A DNA stretch of 64,000 bases from Methylobacterium thuringiense (GCF_022179645.1 NZ_BPRA01000001.1:248001-312000); one strand, 5' to 3'. Counted from the stretch's first letter, positions 18,357-27,295 are shown. The notes: generated by a model from the letters alone, not told the origin. Program-made: numbers and translations.

Positions 18357-19015
18357 CGCCGTTGACCGTTGCGATCATCGATTACGGCTCCGGCAACCTG
18401 CACTCGGCGGCGAAAGCGTTCGAGCGCGCCGCACGCGATTCCGCCCTCGACGGGACCCGTATTCTCGTGACGGACAGGCCCGAAGAGGTAGCGAAGGCCG
18501 AGCGCATCGTGCTGCCGGGCGTGGGAGCTTATGCCGATTGCCGACGCGGGCTCGATGCCGTGCCCGGCATGGTCGAGGCGATGACCCTGGCGGTACGCGA
18601 GCGCGGCCGGCCGTTCCTCGGTATCTGCGTCGGCATGCAGCTGATGGCGACGCGCGGCCTCGAATACGAGACGACGCCCGGCCTCGACTGGATCTCCGGC
18701 GACGTCGCCCCGATCGCGCCGACCGACCCGTCGCTCAAGATTCCGCATATGGGCTGGAACACCCTGACGGTGGATCGCCACCTGCCGCTGCTCGACGGGA
18801 TCCCAACGGGCGACGACGGCCTCCACGCCTATTTCGTGCATAGCTATGCGCTGAAGCCGCTCGACCACGCCGACGTCGTCGCGCACAGCGACTACGGCGG
18901 CTCCATCACGGCAATGGTGGCGCGCGACAACCTCGCGGGCACGCAATTCCATCCCGAAAAAAGCCAGCGGCTCGGTCTGGCGTTGATCGCAAACTTTTTG
19001 CGGTGGCGTCCGTAA
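18353..19015 (+). CDS. hisH: Imidazole glycerol phosphate synthase, glutaminase subunit
   Basis: Supplies ammonia to HisF. 220 residues starting at the GTG at 18353, which overlaps the previous stop; the longer open frame upstream is the shadow of hisB and DUF2628. Catalytic triad residues are visible: Cys in [11 protein letters not shown] and His/Glu in [10 protein letters not shown]. The IDYGSGNL N-terminal motif is standard. Confidence 0.96.
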   Translation: MTPLTVAIIDYGSGNLHSAAKAFERAARDSALDGTRILVTDRPEEVAKAERIVLPGVGAYADCRRGLDAVPGMVEAMTLAVRERGRPFLGICVGMQLMATRGLEYETTPGLDWISGDVAPIAPTDPSLKIPHMGWNTLTVDRHLPLLDGIPTGDDGLHAYFVHSYALKPLDHADVVAHSDYGGSITAMVARDNLAGTQFHPEKSQRLGLALIANFLRWRP

Positions 19016-19071
19016 AACCCGCGCACGACAGTGCATGACTTCGCCTCCGCAACCCATGGACGAGCTGTTTC

Positions 19072-19809
19072 GTGATTCTCTTTCCGGCAATCGACCTCAA
19101 GGACGGACGTTGCGTTCGCCTTGTCCAGGGCGACATGGCACAGGCCAAGGTGTTCAACGACGATCCGGCAGCCCAAGCGGCGGAGTTCGAGACCCAGGGT
19201 TTTGACTGGATCCACGTCGTCGACCTCGACGGTGCCTTTGCTGGTGCGCCGCAGAATGCCTCGGCCGTCGAAGAGATCCTGCAGCGGGTGTCGGTGCCGG
19301 TCCAACTCGGCGGCGGCATCCGTGAGATGCGCACACTTGAGGGTTGGATCGAGAAGGGCGTGAGCCGCGTCATCATCGGCACGGCCGCCGTGCGCGATCC
19401 CGCCTTCGTGCATGAGGCCGCGCGGCGTCATCCGGGCAAGATCGCAGTTGGAATCGATGCCAAGGACGGCCGCGTGGCGGTCGAAGGCTGGGCGCAGACT
19501 TCCAGCATGACGGCGGAGGAACTCGGCCGCCGCTTCGAAGATGCCGGCGTCGCCGCGATCATCTACACCGACATCGCCCGCGACGGCATCCTGAAGGGTC
19601 TCAACATCGAGATGACGCTGGCGCTCGCCCAGGCCGTGACCATCCCGGTGATCGCGTCGGGCGGCCTCGCCTCGATCGACGACGTCCACCGCATCCTGCA
19701 GCCCGATTGCGCGATGCTCGCCGGCGCCATCACCGGCAGGGCGCTCTACGATGGCCGGATCGATCCACGTGAAGCGCTCGAGGCGATCAGACGGGCCCGG
19801 GCTGTCTGA
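19072..19809 (+). CDS. hisA: ProFAR isomerase
   Basis: Phosphoribosylformimino-5-aminoimidazole carboxamide ribotide isomerase, a beta/alpha-barrel. 245 residues with a GTG start. N-terminal [18 protein letters not shown] carries the catalytic Asp; the second half repeats with IYTDIARDG carrying the general acid Asp. It is followed 24 bases later by hisF. Confidence 0.96.
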   Translation: MILFPAIDLKDGRCVRLVQGDMAQAKVFNDDPAAQAAEFETQGFDWIHVVDLDGAFAGAPQNASAVEEILQRVSVPVQLGGGIREMRTLEGWIEKGVSRVIIGTAAVRDPAFVHEAARRHPGKIAVGIDAKDGRVAVEGWAQTSSMTAEELGRRFEDAGVAAIIYTDIARDGILKGLNIEMTLALAQAVTIPVIASGGLASIDDVHRILQPDCAMLAGAITGRALYDGRIDPREALEAIRRARAV

Positions 19810-19833
19810 GCCAGAATTCGGAAGCGACCAGCC

Positions 19834-20610
19834 TTGCTCAAGACCCGCATCATCCCCTGCCTCGACGTTAAGGACGGCCGCGTCGTCAAGGGCGTGCAAT
19901 TCCTCGAACTGCGCGATGCCGGCGACCCGGTGGAATCCGCGAAGGTCTACGACGCGGCGGGCGCCGACGAACTCTGCTTCCTCGATATTGCCGCCAGCCA
20001 CGAGAACCGCGGCACGCTGCTCGACGTGGTCAGCCGAACCGCCGAGGCCTGTTTCATGCCGCTCACCGTCGGCGGGGGAGTGCGCACCGTCGCGGATGTC
20101 CGGACGCTCTTGCTCGCCGGTGCCGACAAGGTCGGAATCAATACGGCGGCCGTAAAGAACCCCGACGTCGTCTCGGCTGCGGCGGAAAAGTTCGGCGATC
20201 AATGCATCGTCGTGGCGATCGATGCCAAACGCGTTTCCGGCCCGGGAGAAGCGCCACGCTGGGAGATTTTCACCCACGGCGGACGCACGCCTACGGGCAT
20301 CGACGCGATCGAATTCGCGCAGACCGTCGCCAGGCGCGGCGCCGGCGAACTCCTCGTGACCTCGATGGACAAGGACGGCACGCGGTCCGGCTACGACATC
20401 GCGCTGACCCGCGCTATCACCGATGCGGTGAACGTGCCGGTGATCGCATCCGGCGGCGTCGGCGGCCTCGACGACCTCGTCGCCGGTGTCCGGGACGGTG
20501 GTGCGAGCGCGGTGCTCGCAGCGTCGATCTTCCATTTCGGCCAGCATACCGTCGGCGAAGCCAAGGCTCACATGGCGGCCGCCGGCCTCGCCATGCGCCT
20601 CGACCGTTGA
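19834..20610 (+). CDS. hisF: Imidazole glycerol phosphate synthase, cyclase subunit
   Basis: Beta/alpha-barrel cyclase that uses ammonia from HisH. 258 residues with a TTG start at 19834. N-terminal [18 protein letters not shown] contains the first catalytic Asp; the second is in [14 protein letters not shown]. Phosphate-binding motifs VGGGVRT and IASGGVGG are intact. Confidence 0.96.
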   Translation: MLKTRIIPCLDVKDGRVVKGVQFLELRDAGDPVESAKVYDAAGADELCFLDIAASHENRGTLLDVVSRTAEACFMPLTVGGGVRTVADVRTLLLAGADKVGINTAAVKNPDVVSAAAEKFGDQCIVVAIDAKRVSGPGEAPRWEIFTHGGRTPTGIDAIEFAQTVARRGAGELLVTSMDKDGTRSGYDIALTRAITDAVNVPVIASGGVGGLDDLVAGVRDGGASAVLAASIFHFGQHTVGEAKAHMAAAGLAMRLDR

Positions 20611-20718
20611 GCTCCGACCCTGCAATTTCGTCCAAGTGGCTCCCTTGACCGGAAACCTCACGCCAGATCAGGGTCCGAAGCCGGCACTCCTGACCGACCA
20701 CGCCGCTCGACGGACCGA

Positions 20719-21042
20719 ATGACCACTTTTACGCTCCAGGATCTCGCCGATCTGGTCGATGCGCGCGCGGACGCGCCGCCGAACAGCTCCTATACTGCCA
20801 AGTTGCTATCGGGTGGCCCAGCCAAACCGGCAAAGAAACTGGGAGAGGAAGCCGTCGAGGCGGTGATCGCCGCCGTCCAGGGCGACCGATCCGGCCTCGT
20901 GAGCGAAGCGGCAGACGTGCTCTATCACCTCGTCGTGCTTCTCAAGGCCGGCGGCGTTCCCCTCCATGAGGTGATGGCGGAGTTGGAGCGGCGCACGGCG
21001 CAGAGCGGAATCGCCGAGAAGGCCTCGCGGAGGCACACGTGA
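20719..21042 (+). CDS. hisE: Phosphoribosyl-ATP diphosphatase
   Basis: Hydrolyses phosphoribosyl-ATP to phosphoribosyl-AMP. 107 residues, monofunctional (not fused to HisI). [10 protein letters not shown] and [14 protein letters not shown] are the metal-binding helices of the all-alpha NTP pyrophosphatase fold. Its stop overlaps the GTG start of coaA by four bases, so the two are translationally coupled. Confidence 0.95.
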   Translation: MTTFTLQDLADLVDARADAPPNSSYTAKLLSGGPAKPAKKLGEEAVEAVIAAVQGDRSGLVSEAADVLYHLVVLLKAGGVPLHEVMAELERRTAQSGIAEKASRRHT

Positions 21043-22052
21043 GCGGAGCGCCGATCCCTGCGATCGGCGTCGCGGATGCCGAGTGCCAGAACCCGGTGAC
21101 CGGCGAAGGCCCGGACCGCCTCTCGCCCTACCGGCTGTTCACGCGGGCCGAGTGGGCTCAACTGCGCGCCGACACCCCACTGACCCTCGACGTCGAGGAC
21201 GTTGCCCGCCTGCAATCGATCAACGACCCGATCTCGATCGAGGAGGTCGTGGCGATCTATCTGCCTCTGTCGCGCCTGCTCTCACTCTACGTCGCGGCAA
21301 CGCAAGGTCTGTTCAAGGCGACCCAGCGCTTTCTCATGGCCGAGCACGAGGCCAAGGCACCCTACATCATCGGCCTCGCGGGCTCGGTGGCGGTGGGCAA
21401 GTCGACGACGGCGCGGGTGCTCAAGGCCCTGCTGGCACGTTGGCCGAATACGCCCAAGGTCGACCTCATCACCACAGACGGCTTCCTGCATCCCAATGCC
21501 GAGCTGAAGCGCATGGGGGCAATGGAGCGGAAAGGCTTTCCGGAGAGCTACGACACGGCAGCCCTTCTGCGCTTCCTCACCGACATCAAGGCAGGCAAGA
21601 AGCGGGTCGCCGCGCCGGTCTATTCCCACCTCGTCTACGACGTGGTGCCGGGCGAGGAGCAGGTGATCGAGCAGCCGGACATCCTGATCGTCGAGGGGCT
21701 GAACGTGCTGCAGCCGGCGCGCCTGCCCCGCGACGGCACCGCGATCCCCTTCGTCTCCGACTTCTTCGATTTCTCGATCTATCTCGACGGCCACGAGGAC
21801 GACCTGCACCGCTGGTACGTCAACCGCTTCCTGCGCCTGCGCCAGACGGCCTTCCGCAATCCGCTCTCGTATTTCCGGAAATACGCCGAGGCGAGCGAGA
21901 CGGAAGCTCTCGACATCGCCGACGGCCTCTGGGCGACGATCAACCTGCCCAACCTGCGCGACAACATCCTGCCGACGCGCCAGCGCGCGAGCCTGATTCT
22001 CGCCAAGGGCGCGAGCCACCGAATCGAGAGCGTTGCCCTGCGCAGGCTCTGA
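21039..22052 (+). CDS. coaA: Pantothenate kinase type I
   Basis: First step of coenzyme A synthesis. 337 residues with a GTG start overlapping hisE. Features: P-loop [14 protein letters not shown] (about residues 116-129), [38 protein letters not shown] and [21 protein letters not shown], all typical of CoaA. The position at the end of the his cluster is common in Rhizobiales. Confidence 0.96.
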   Translation: MSGAPIPAIGVADAECQNPVTGEGPDRLSPYRLFTRAEWAQLRADTPLTLDVEDVARLQSINDPISIEEVVAIYLPLSRLLSLYVAATQGLFKATQRFLMAEHEAKAPYIIGLAGSVAVGKSTTARVLKALLARWPNTPKVDLITTDGFLHPNAELKRMGAMERKGFPESYDTAALLRFLTDIKAGKKRVAAPVYSHLVYDVVPGEEQVIEQPDILIVEGLNVLQPARLPRDGTAIPFVSDFFDFSIYLDGHEDDLHRWYVNRFLRLRQTAFRNPLSYFRKYAEASETEALDIADGLWATINLPNLRDNILPTRQRASLILAKGASHRIESVALRRL

Positions 22053-22295
22053 GCGGAGACGCTCTCAAAACGGTCACAAAGCGTGGCCGTTCGGCAACGA
22101 TCGGCTGAAAACTGCCACGCTTCGCCCGGTGCTCCCGCCTCAAGCGTAGCCGCGCCCTGGCAGCAGCCCCGCATTTGGCCTGCAATGCCTTCGGTCTGCC
22201 ACAAGCGCAGCCGTGTTGTCGCCACACCGGTCAAGAAAAACTCGGGGCATCGACAGGCCGTGAACAGCGGCGATTCAGGGGATAAGCGACCGAAC

Positions 22296-23429
22296 ATGCA
22301 GGGCCGCACGAACCGCTCGCAGACCACGACCTCCGCCCGCCGCTTCGGCGCCGGCGCTCGGCACGACGTCATCGCCCTGTCCAACGAAGTCGGCCGCAAC
22401 CACGGCAGCCGTACCGCGCTCGTCCGTTCGATCCTCTCGATGACCCTGGTCGCGGGCGGCCTCAGCGCCGTTCTGCTCAATGCCGGCACCGATCTCGGCC
22501 GCGCCGAGGCATCGACCAAGGTCGTCAGCGACCTCGCGATGCCGAAGCCCCGCGTGCAAGCCCTGGTGCCCGAGGCGCCCCAGCCGCAGATCAGCCTGAC
22601 GGCGGCATCGAGCTTCGCCGCGGTCCACGATCTCGACACCGAGCTCGGCGGCAACAGCGTCGACCGTGTCTCCTACGACTTCCTGCTCTCGCAGACCGCG
22701 ACCGGCGACCCGAACGACATCCTCGAATTCGGCCCGATGAAGATCCGCCGGCACATCGTGCAGACGATCGTTAAGGCGGCCCAGGCCGTACAGACAGATC
22801 CTGTGCTGCTGATGGCGGTGGCCGACAAGGAGTCGAGCTTCATCACGGCCGTTCAAGCCAAGACCTCTTCGGCCACGGGCCTGTTCCAGTTCATCGAACG
22901 TACGTGGCTGGGTGTGGTACGCGATTTCGGGCCGCAATACGGGCTTGCTCAGGAAGCGGCGCTGATCACGGCGGACGGTAACGACCGTCCCGTCATCACC
23001 AATGCGGCCGATCGCGTCCGCGTCCTCGAAATGCGGCGCGATCCTTACCTGTCCGCGCTGATGGCCGGCGAGATGCTGAAGCGCGACGCCGCCCGCATCT
23101 CCCAGACCATCGGCCGCGATCTCTCCCTCGGCGAGGTCTACCTCGCCCACTTCCTCGGCCCCAACGACGCGGAGAACTTCCTCTCGAAGGTCGTCGACAA
23201 GCCCGGCTCGGCCGCAGCCGCCCTGCTACCCGGCCCGGCCCGCGCCAACCGCTCGATCTTCTTCGGGGCCGCCTCCGGCCGCGGCCGCCGTGCCAAGAAG
23301 GCGCCGAGCCTGTCCGTGGCGCAGGTCCACGAAAAGTTCGAGGCGATGATGAGCACCCGCGGCGACCGCTACCGCGACGTCACCTCGGTCGCCGGCGTCA
23401 TGGCCTATGTCGACGCGGCGAGCCAGTAG
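22296..23429 (+). CDS. Lytic transglycosylase (SLT domain), exported
   Basis: Murein-cleaving enzyme, 377 residues from MQGRTNRSQ; AGGGGAT sits about 14 bases upstream, slightly far. The open frame reaches back to 22083, but that extension is not protein-like. The N-terminal 40 residues are basic and a hydrophobic segment (SILSMTLVAGGLSAVLLNAG, about 46-65) should act as signal anchor. The SLT domain contains the catalytic Glu in MAVADKESSF and the SATGLFQFIERTW motif. A basic linker (RGRRAKK) precedes the C-terminal helix. Unlike neighbours, it stands alone. Confidence 0.85.
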   Translation: MQGRTNRSQTTTSARRFGAGARHDVIALSNEVGRNHGSRTALVRSILSMTLVAGGLSAVLLNAGTDLGRAEASTKVVSDLAMPKPRVQALVPEAPQPQISLTAASSFAAVHDLDTELGGNSVDRVSYDFLLSQTATGDPNDILEFGPMKIRRHIVQTIVKAAQAVQTDPVLLMAVADKESSFITAVQAKTSSATGLFQFIERTWLGVVRDFGPQYGLAQEAALITADGNDRPVITNAADRVRVLEMRRDPYLSALMAGEMLKRDAARISQTIGRDLSLGEVYLAHFLGPNDAENFLSKVVDKPGSAAAALLPGPARANRSIFFGAASGRGRRAKKAPSLSVAQVHEKFEAMMSTRGDRYRDVTSVAGVMAYVDAASQ

Positions 23430-23543
23430 TTTCGGGACGCTTTTCGCGCCCGAAAAGGCCAAGCCGACGCAACTGACCAGCAGCTGTCGACATTCATACC
23501 AAAGTGGTTGCGCGCGTCGCAGCTGCGTGGTTTGGGGAATCGC

Positions 23544-24137
23544 GTGCGAAAGCCGAATTCAGAACCGCTCGACGGATCGCGCGCGAAGGCCGGCCGGGGT
23601 GGCACGTTCGATCCGCTCTTGCCGGGTATGCCTCTCGACCAGATCGGACAGGCCCTCGCCTCGGCTTACGACGCCCTCGTCTCGGAAGGCGTCCCCGAGC
23701 ATCTTGCCGCACTCGTTCGCCGGGTGAAGCACACCGACCTCGACGTGCCCCGCAAGGCTGCGCGGCTGGCGCTCGTGGTCGAAGACGACCCGGACGTTCG
23801 CGATCTGGCTGAGGCACTGCTCGAAGAGACCGAGTTGTCGGTCGTCGGCTGCGACAGCGCCGAACAGGCCCTGGCAGTGCTGCGCAGATGCGGTGGAGAC
23901 GTGGCTCTGGTCTTCGCCGATATCCGCCTCGCTGGTCAGATGGACGGAATCCAGCTCGCAAATGCCGTCGCGACCCTCTGGCCCAAGGCGCGCCTCGTGG
24001 TCACCTCCGGTGTCGCGCCGGAACGCTGCGACGAAATACCCGAACGGGCCGTTTTCATCGCAAAGCCATGGCGGGCCTTCGATGTTCTCGTCGAAGCGGG
24101 TCGGGCATCGGACGAGCCGCCTCCGGCGGTCGCCTGA
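23544..24137 (+). CDS. NepR-like domain fused to a response-regulator receiver domain
   Basis: 197 residues if the GTG at 23544 is used (GGGGAA just upstream; a TTG at 23508 would add 12 residues). Residues about 29-62 (MPLDQIGQALASAYDALV then SEGVPEHLAALVRRV) closely fit the two-helix NepR anti-sigma pattern 'IG..L...YD.LV.E.VP..L..LL..L'. Residues 73-190 form a CheY-like receiver with the acidic cluster EDD (80-82), phosphoacceptor Asp126 (VFADIRL) and the conserved lysine Lys174 (FIAKPW). No output domain follows. NepR normally sequesters the stress sigma factor EcfG and is released by PhyR, so this fusion may be a phosphorylation-tuned NepR. The domain reading is mine and has not been searched. 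Confidence 0.7.
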   Translation: MRKPNSEPLDGSRAKAGRGGTFDPLLPGMPLDQIGQALASAYDALVSEGVPEHLAALVRRVKHTDLDVPRKAARLALVVEDDPDVRDLAEALLEETELSVVGCDSAEQALAVLRRCGGDVALVFADIRLAGQMDGIQLANAVATLWPKARLVVTSGVAPERCDEIPERAVFIAKPWRAFDVLVEAGRASDEPPPAVA

Positions 24138-24319
24138 CGACGGCTCTCCCGAAACAAGGCCCGCACTTTGCAGGGCACGTCCTGCGTCGCCTGACGAGCA
24201 TTGGCCAAGCCTCACGGGCCAAAGCCGGCCGAGTCAGGACCGTGCCTTCGTCGTCTCTCAGATGACGGATCAGTACACCGGCGCGGCGGCTTGCGTCGCC
24301 GGATCCCATCTCGGAAAGC

Positions 24320-25150
24320 ATGCGGCAAATGAAAATCAGGACCGGGTTCGAAATCACCTTTGAGTCTGTACAGCCAACTCCGATGATCCTGATGCTCAAC
24401 GTGCATCCATCCCGCATCCCCGATCTGGTCACGCCCGAAATCTTGACCTTCGACCCGCCGACGTCCGTCCGGGTCTATCGCGACGATTTCGACAACGTCT
24501 GCACCCGCATCGTCGCGCCGCCGGGCCGGGTCACCGTCTCCACCGATTTTCTCATCCATGACTCCGGTGAGGCGGATGTGGTCGCGCCGGACGCGCGTCA
24601 ACACGACGTGCAGGACCTGCCCGACGACATTCTCATCTACTTGCTCGGCAGCCGATACTGCGACACCGACAAGTTGTCGGCGATTGCCTGGGCGCTGTTC
24701 GGAGCGAAAAAGCCCGGCTGGGCGCGCGTGCAGGCCATCGTCGACTACGTGCATGAGCGCATCCGCTTCGACTATCAACGGGCCGACGCGACCCGGACCG
24801 CCTTCGACGGCCACGAAGGCGGAGAGGGGGTCTGCCGCGACTTCGCGCATCTCGCGGTGGCGCTCTGCCGCTGCATGAACATCCCGGCGCGCTACTGTAC
24901 TGGCTACCTCGGCGATATCTGCATTCCGCCGGTGCCGGACCCGATGGATTTCTCGGCGTGGTTCGAGGTCTATCTCGACGGCCGCTGGTACACTTTCGAT
25001 GCCCGCCACAACACGCCGCGCGTCGGACGCATCCTGATGGCCCGGGGACGCGATGCCGCCGACTGCGCGATCTCGACGAATTTCGGTGCCCAGCAGCTCG
25101 TCCGCTTCGATGTCCATACAGACGAAGTGATCGAAGAAACCGCCGGTTAG
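24320..25150 (+). CDS. Transglutaminase-like protein with a possibly altered catalytic triad
   Basis: 276 residues: an N-terminal beta-rich domain (to about 130) and a transglutaminase core with the nucleophile in GVCRDFAHLAVALCR and the YCTGYLGDI strand. The usual second motif HAW.EV(Y/F) appears as FSAWFEVYLDG, without the catalytic His, while the downstream FDARHN keeps the Asp and a His. Similar 'MDFSAWFE' sequences occur in a Rhizobiales subfamily, as I remember them, so this may be conserved rather than broken. It has no signal peptide. It could be an inactive or differently catalysed cysteine peptidase-like fold. Flanked by a regulator and an L,D-transpeptidase. Confidence 0.8.
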   Translation: MRQMKIRTGFEITFESVQPTPMILMLNVHPSRIPDLVTPEILTFDPPTSVRVYRDDFDNVCTRIVAPPGRVTVSTDFLIHDSGEADVVAPDARQHDVQDLPDDILIYLLGSRYCDTDKLSAIAWALFGAKKPGWARVQAIVDYVHERIRFDYQRADATRTAFDGHEGGEGVCRDFAHLAVALCRCMNIPARYCTGYLGDICIPPVPDPMDFSAWFEVYLDGRWYTFDARHNTPRVGRILMARGRDAADCAISTNFGAQQLVRFDVHTDEVIEETAG

Positions 25151-25264
25151 GGTTCGTGCGGCGACGCACGATGCGGTGCTGCAAAATCGTCCAACAGGAG
25201 TGGAACCGTACGGCTAAGGTCACGCTTATACAGTCAAGATACATGCACAGGTAGGCATCCCACC

Positions 25265-25939
25265 ATGAAGACCCTGGCCACTGCCCTAGCCGGCGTCATC
25301 GGCGTCTGTGTTCTTGCTGCCTCGCCCGCGATCTCTGCGCCGTACGATCCGTTCGGCACGAACGACGCGGATGAGTACTACGCAGGCCAGACCTATTCCC
25401 GCGCCGGCGCCCAGCAATACGACCCCTATGCCGGCCAGTACGGTGCGTCCGCCGGCTACGGCCAGGGTGCGCAGGCTGCACCGCAGGCACAGGTTGCCCC
25501 GATCCCGCGCGAGATGGTCCGGTTCGATCCGAGCTACACCCCCGGCACGATGGTGGTTTCGACCTCCGAGCGGCGGTTGTATTTCGTGACGGCGCGTGGC
25601 GAAGCCATCCGCTACGGCGTCGGCGTCGGCCGTCCCGGCTTCGAATGGTCGGGTACGAAGAAGATCGTCGCGAAGAAGGAATGGCCGTCGTGGGTGCCGC
25701 CGCAGGCGATGCTCCAGCGCCGTCCCGACCTGCCGCGCTACATGGCCGGCGGCGTCGAGAACCCGCTGGGCGCTCGCGCGATGTATATCGGCGGCACCGA
25801 GTATCGCATCCACGGCTCGAACGAGCCGGATACGATCGGCCAGGCCGTTTCCTCGGGCTGCATCCGGATGACCAACGACGATGTCACCGACCTGTACGAG
25901 CGCGTCCGCGTCGGCGCGAAGGTCGTCGTCCTGAACTGA
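25265..25939 (+). CDS. L,D-transpeptidase (YkuD domain), exported
   Basis: Cell-wall crosslinking or outer-membrane anchoring enzyme. 224 residues with a signal peptide (to about residue 25, ...AISA), a Tyr/Gln/Gly-rich linker (YYAGQTYSRAGAQQYDPY) and a C-terminal YkuD domain. Catalytic His183 (YRIHGSNEP) and Cys199 (SSGCIRM) are intact; TMVVSTSERRLYFV begins the domain. Transcribed alone, ended by a strong terminator. Related to the pair at 41382-42686 by the same domain layout, but with a longer linker. Confidence 0.92.
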   Translation: MKTLATALAGVIGVCVLAASPAISAPYDPFGTNDADEYYAGQTYSRAGAQQYDPYAGQYGASAGYGQGAQAAPQAQVAPIPREMVRFDPSYTPGTMVVSTSERRLYFVTARGEAIRYGVGVGRPGFEWSGTKKIVAKKEWPSWVPPQAMLQRRPDLPRYMAGGVENPLGARAMYIGGTEYRIHGSNEPDTIGQAVSSGCIRMTNDDVTDLYERVRVGAKVVVLN

Positions 25940-25973
25940 GAGATCCGACTGGTATCCCCTTCGCCCGTAAGAA

Positions 25974-26006
25974 AAGCCCGCGCCGGTTCTCCGGCGCGGG
26001 CTTTTT
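25974..26006. terminator. Strong hairpin terminator after L,D-transpeptidase
   Basis: A 13-bp perfect stem AAGCCCGCGCCGG (25974-25986) / CCGGCGCGGGCTT (25991-26003) with a TTCT loop, followed on the plus strand by a T-run to 26006 and preceded by AAAA (25972-25975), so it can act in both directions. Confidence 0.85.
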
Positions 26007-26079
26007 CGTTGAATGCGGCTCGAGAGCAGACTGCGAAAAGATGGCAACGGTTTTTCGCGCCAAGCCTGCCCTAAACTTT

Positions 26080-26115
26080 CGAATCGATCACGTTTTCTGC
26101 GTTTTGATCGATTCG
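26080..26115. repeat. Inverted repeat CGAATCGATCA / TGATCGATTCG
   Basis: Perfect 11-bp arms (26080-26090 and 26105-26115) around a 14-base T-rich spacer, with a further 'TTCGAT' similarity outside. It sits between the terminator and the 3' end of the small gene at 26135. Its role is unknown; it may be a dispersed intergenic repeat of this genus. Confidence 0.6.
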
Positions 26116-26134
26116 ATCTAAAACACAGCCTGAT

Positions 26135-26464
26135 CTAAGGAACGACCCTGCCGGCGACCGTGTCGCCGCCGCTGAGCGGCGCCACGGGCGTATCGCAGAA
26201 GCAGCGGGCACCGAGCGGGCGCGGACCGGGCAGGGGACAGGAAAACGGCTTCGGCCCGAACATGCCGGGCTGGATCGCGTCGCAGTTCAGACCGCTGACG
26301 CGGCGCGGCGGAGGCCGGCGCTCCTCGTAGCGATACTCGTAGCCGCCGCGGCGCGGAGGCGGGCCGTCATAACCGTCGTCGAAATACTGGGCGCTGGCAC
26401 CATGTGACCCGACCGCGCCGAGAAGGATCGCGGCCACGATGCTGAAGCGATAGACGGGACGCAT
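26135..26464 (-). CDS. Small exported Arg/Pro/Tyr-rich protein
   Basis: 109 residues with a signal peptide (MRPVYRFSIVAAILLGAVGSHGASA). The mature part begins with an aromatic, acidic stretch (YFDDGYDGPPPRRGGYEYRYEERRPPPRR) and ends with three cysteines (LNCDAIQPG, FSCPLPG, CFCDTP) that could make disulfides. No family recognised. It is transcribed toward the bidirectional terminator and lies just downstream of the phasin on the same strand, with the phasin terminator between them. Confidence 0.65.
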   Translation of the reverse strand: MRPVYRFSIVAAILLGAVGSHGASAQYFDDGYDGPPPRRGGYEYRYEERRPPPRRVSGLNCDAIQPGMFGPKPFSCPLPGPRPLGARCFCDTPVAPLSGGDTVAGRVVP

Positions 26465-26585
26465 GGAATCGACCTCTCTCGATGACGGGGTGCCGTCTCG
26501 AAATGCGGAACGGCAGGGGCCTCGCTAAGAGGGCGGATCGTTCGAAAAAAGGCGAAGCGCCGGGACAGCGGCCCCCAGCCGCATC

Positions 26586-26620
26586 AAAAAAATCGGCCCC
26601 CTCGCGAGAGAGAGCCGATC
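26586..26620 (-). terminator. Rho-independent terminator after the phasin gene
   Basis: On the minus strand, ATCGGC (complement of 26614-26619) pairs with GCCGAT (complement of 26592-26597), with a 16-base loop that can fold further, followed by a seven-base T-run (A-run at 26586-26592 on the plus strand). It is about 60 bases after the phasin stop. Confidence 0.7.
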
Positions 26621-26682
26621 GTTCCGTTGGGCATGAAGGCCGCGCTCCCGAGAGCGAAACCTCGTTCGTATCGAAGCTGGGC

Positions 26683-27171
26683 TCAGACGCCGGACTTCTT
26701 CTCGGTCGCCTTGGCGGCGGCATCCTTGGCCGCAGCGGCACTTTGATCGAAGGCCTGACGGGCTTCGTTGGTGCCCTGCTGGACCGCGGTCTTCGCGTTC
26801 TCGGCACCCTGCTGGAGCGCACTCTGCGCGAGGCCACCGAACTCCTTGGCCTGAGCCTGGATGTTGGCGAACTGCGATCGCACGAACTCGGCCTGATGCT
26901 GCATGGCCTCCTGGACATCCTTGGACCGCACGAGCTTCTGCGCGAGATCGAACGCGGCGTTCACGTTCTGCTCGGCGAACTCGAAGCTGCGCGACGACAG
27001 GGTCGTCGAGTTGGTGCGGGCCAGTTCGGCGGAGCCCTGGACCGTATCCGCGGTCCGGCGCGCAGCACCGAGGAACGAGTCGAACGCCTTGCGGGCCTGA
27101 TCGACGCTCTTCTCGGCGAAGTCGCGCATCTCGGCGGGAACTTCGTAATTCGGGTTCTGGGGGTTGCTCAT
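26683..27171 (-). CDS. Phasin family protein
   Basis: Coats polyhydroxybutyrate granules. 162 residues from MSNPQNPNYEVPAEMRDFAEKSVDQARK; the frame opens earlier but that part overlaps the promoter palindrome. Amphipathic helices rich in Ala, Gln and Glu run through the protein, with the phasin-2-type core (SVDQARKAFDSFLGAARR, FEFAEQNVNAAFDLAQKLV, AEFVRSQFANIQAQAKEFG). The C-terminus is Ala/Lys-rich, typical of phasins. It has its own terminator, and a TGC-N3-GCA palindrome lies 36-52 bases upstream of the start, a likely PhaR operator. Confidence 0.9.
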   Translation of the reverse strand: MSNPQNPNYEVPAEMRDFAEKSVDQARKAFDSFLGAARRTADTVQGSAELARTNSTTLSSRSFEFAEQNVNAAFDLAQKLVRSKDVQEAMQHQAEFVRSQFANIQAQAKEFGGLAQSALQQGAENAKTAVQQGTNEARQAFDQSAAAAKDAAAKATEKKSGV

Positions 27172-27206
27172 TCTTGTAGCCCTTCCTGTTGCCCAACGTT
27201 TCATCA

Positions 27207-27223
27207 TTGTGCGGTGCACAATA
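27207..27223 (-). promoter_or_regulatory. Candidate PhaR-type operator upstream of the phasin
   Basis: A perfect 7-bp palindrome ATTGTGC-GGT-GCACAAT containing the TGC-N3-GCA core reported for PhaR/PhbF repressors of polyhydroxybutyrate genes. The position, just ahead of a phasin start, fits the expected autorepression circuit in which PhaR leaves DNA to bind nascent polymer. PhaR itself is not in the window. Confidence 0.5.
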
Positions 27224-27279
27224 ACATATAGTTCATACGACGCCAGCCCCTTCCTGCGACGGCCAGCCGCCTGTTAGGG

Positions 27280-27295
27280 TTAAGCGTTGATTAAC
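27280..27295. promoter_or_regulatory. Candidate CtrA binding site (TTAA-N7-TTAAC)
   Basis: TTAA at 27280-27283, seven bases, then TTAAC at 27291-27295: a perfect full CtrA site of alphaproteobacteria. It lies 92 bases upstream of the start of the PdhS-like kinase gene, in the divergent promoter region shared with the phasin. PdhS-family kinases act on DivK, which feeds into CtrA, so feedback control is plausible. Confidence 0.55.

Noticed and set aside
17699-19015. A 438-residue hisH fusion protein
   Set aside because: The first 218 residues are out-of-frame hisB and DUF2628 DNA; hisH begins at the GTG at 18353.
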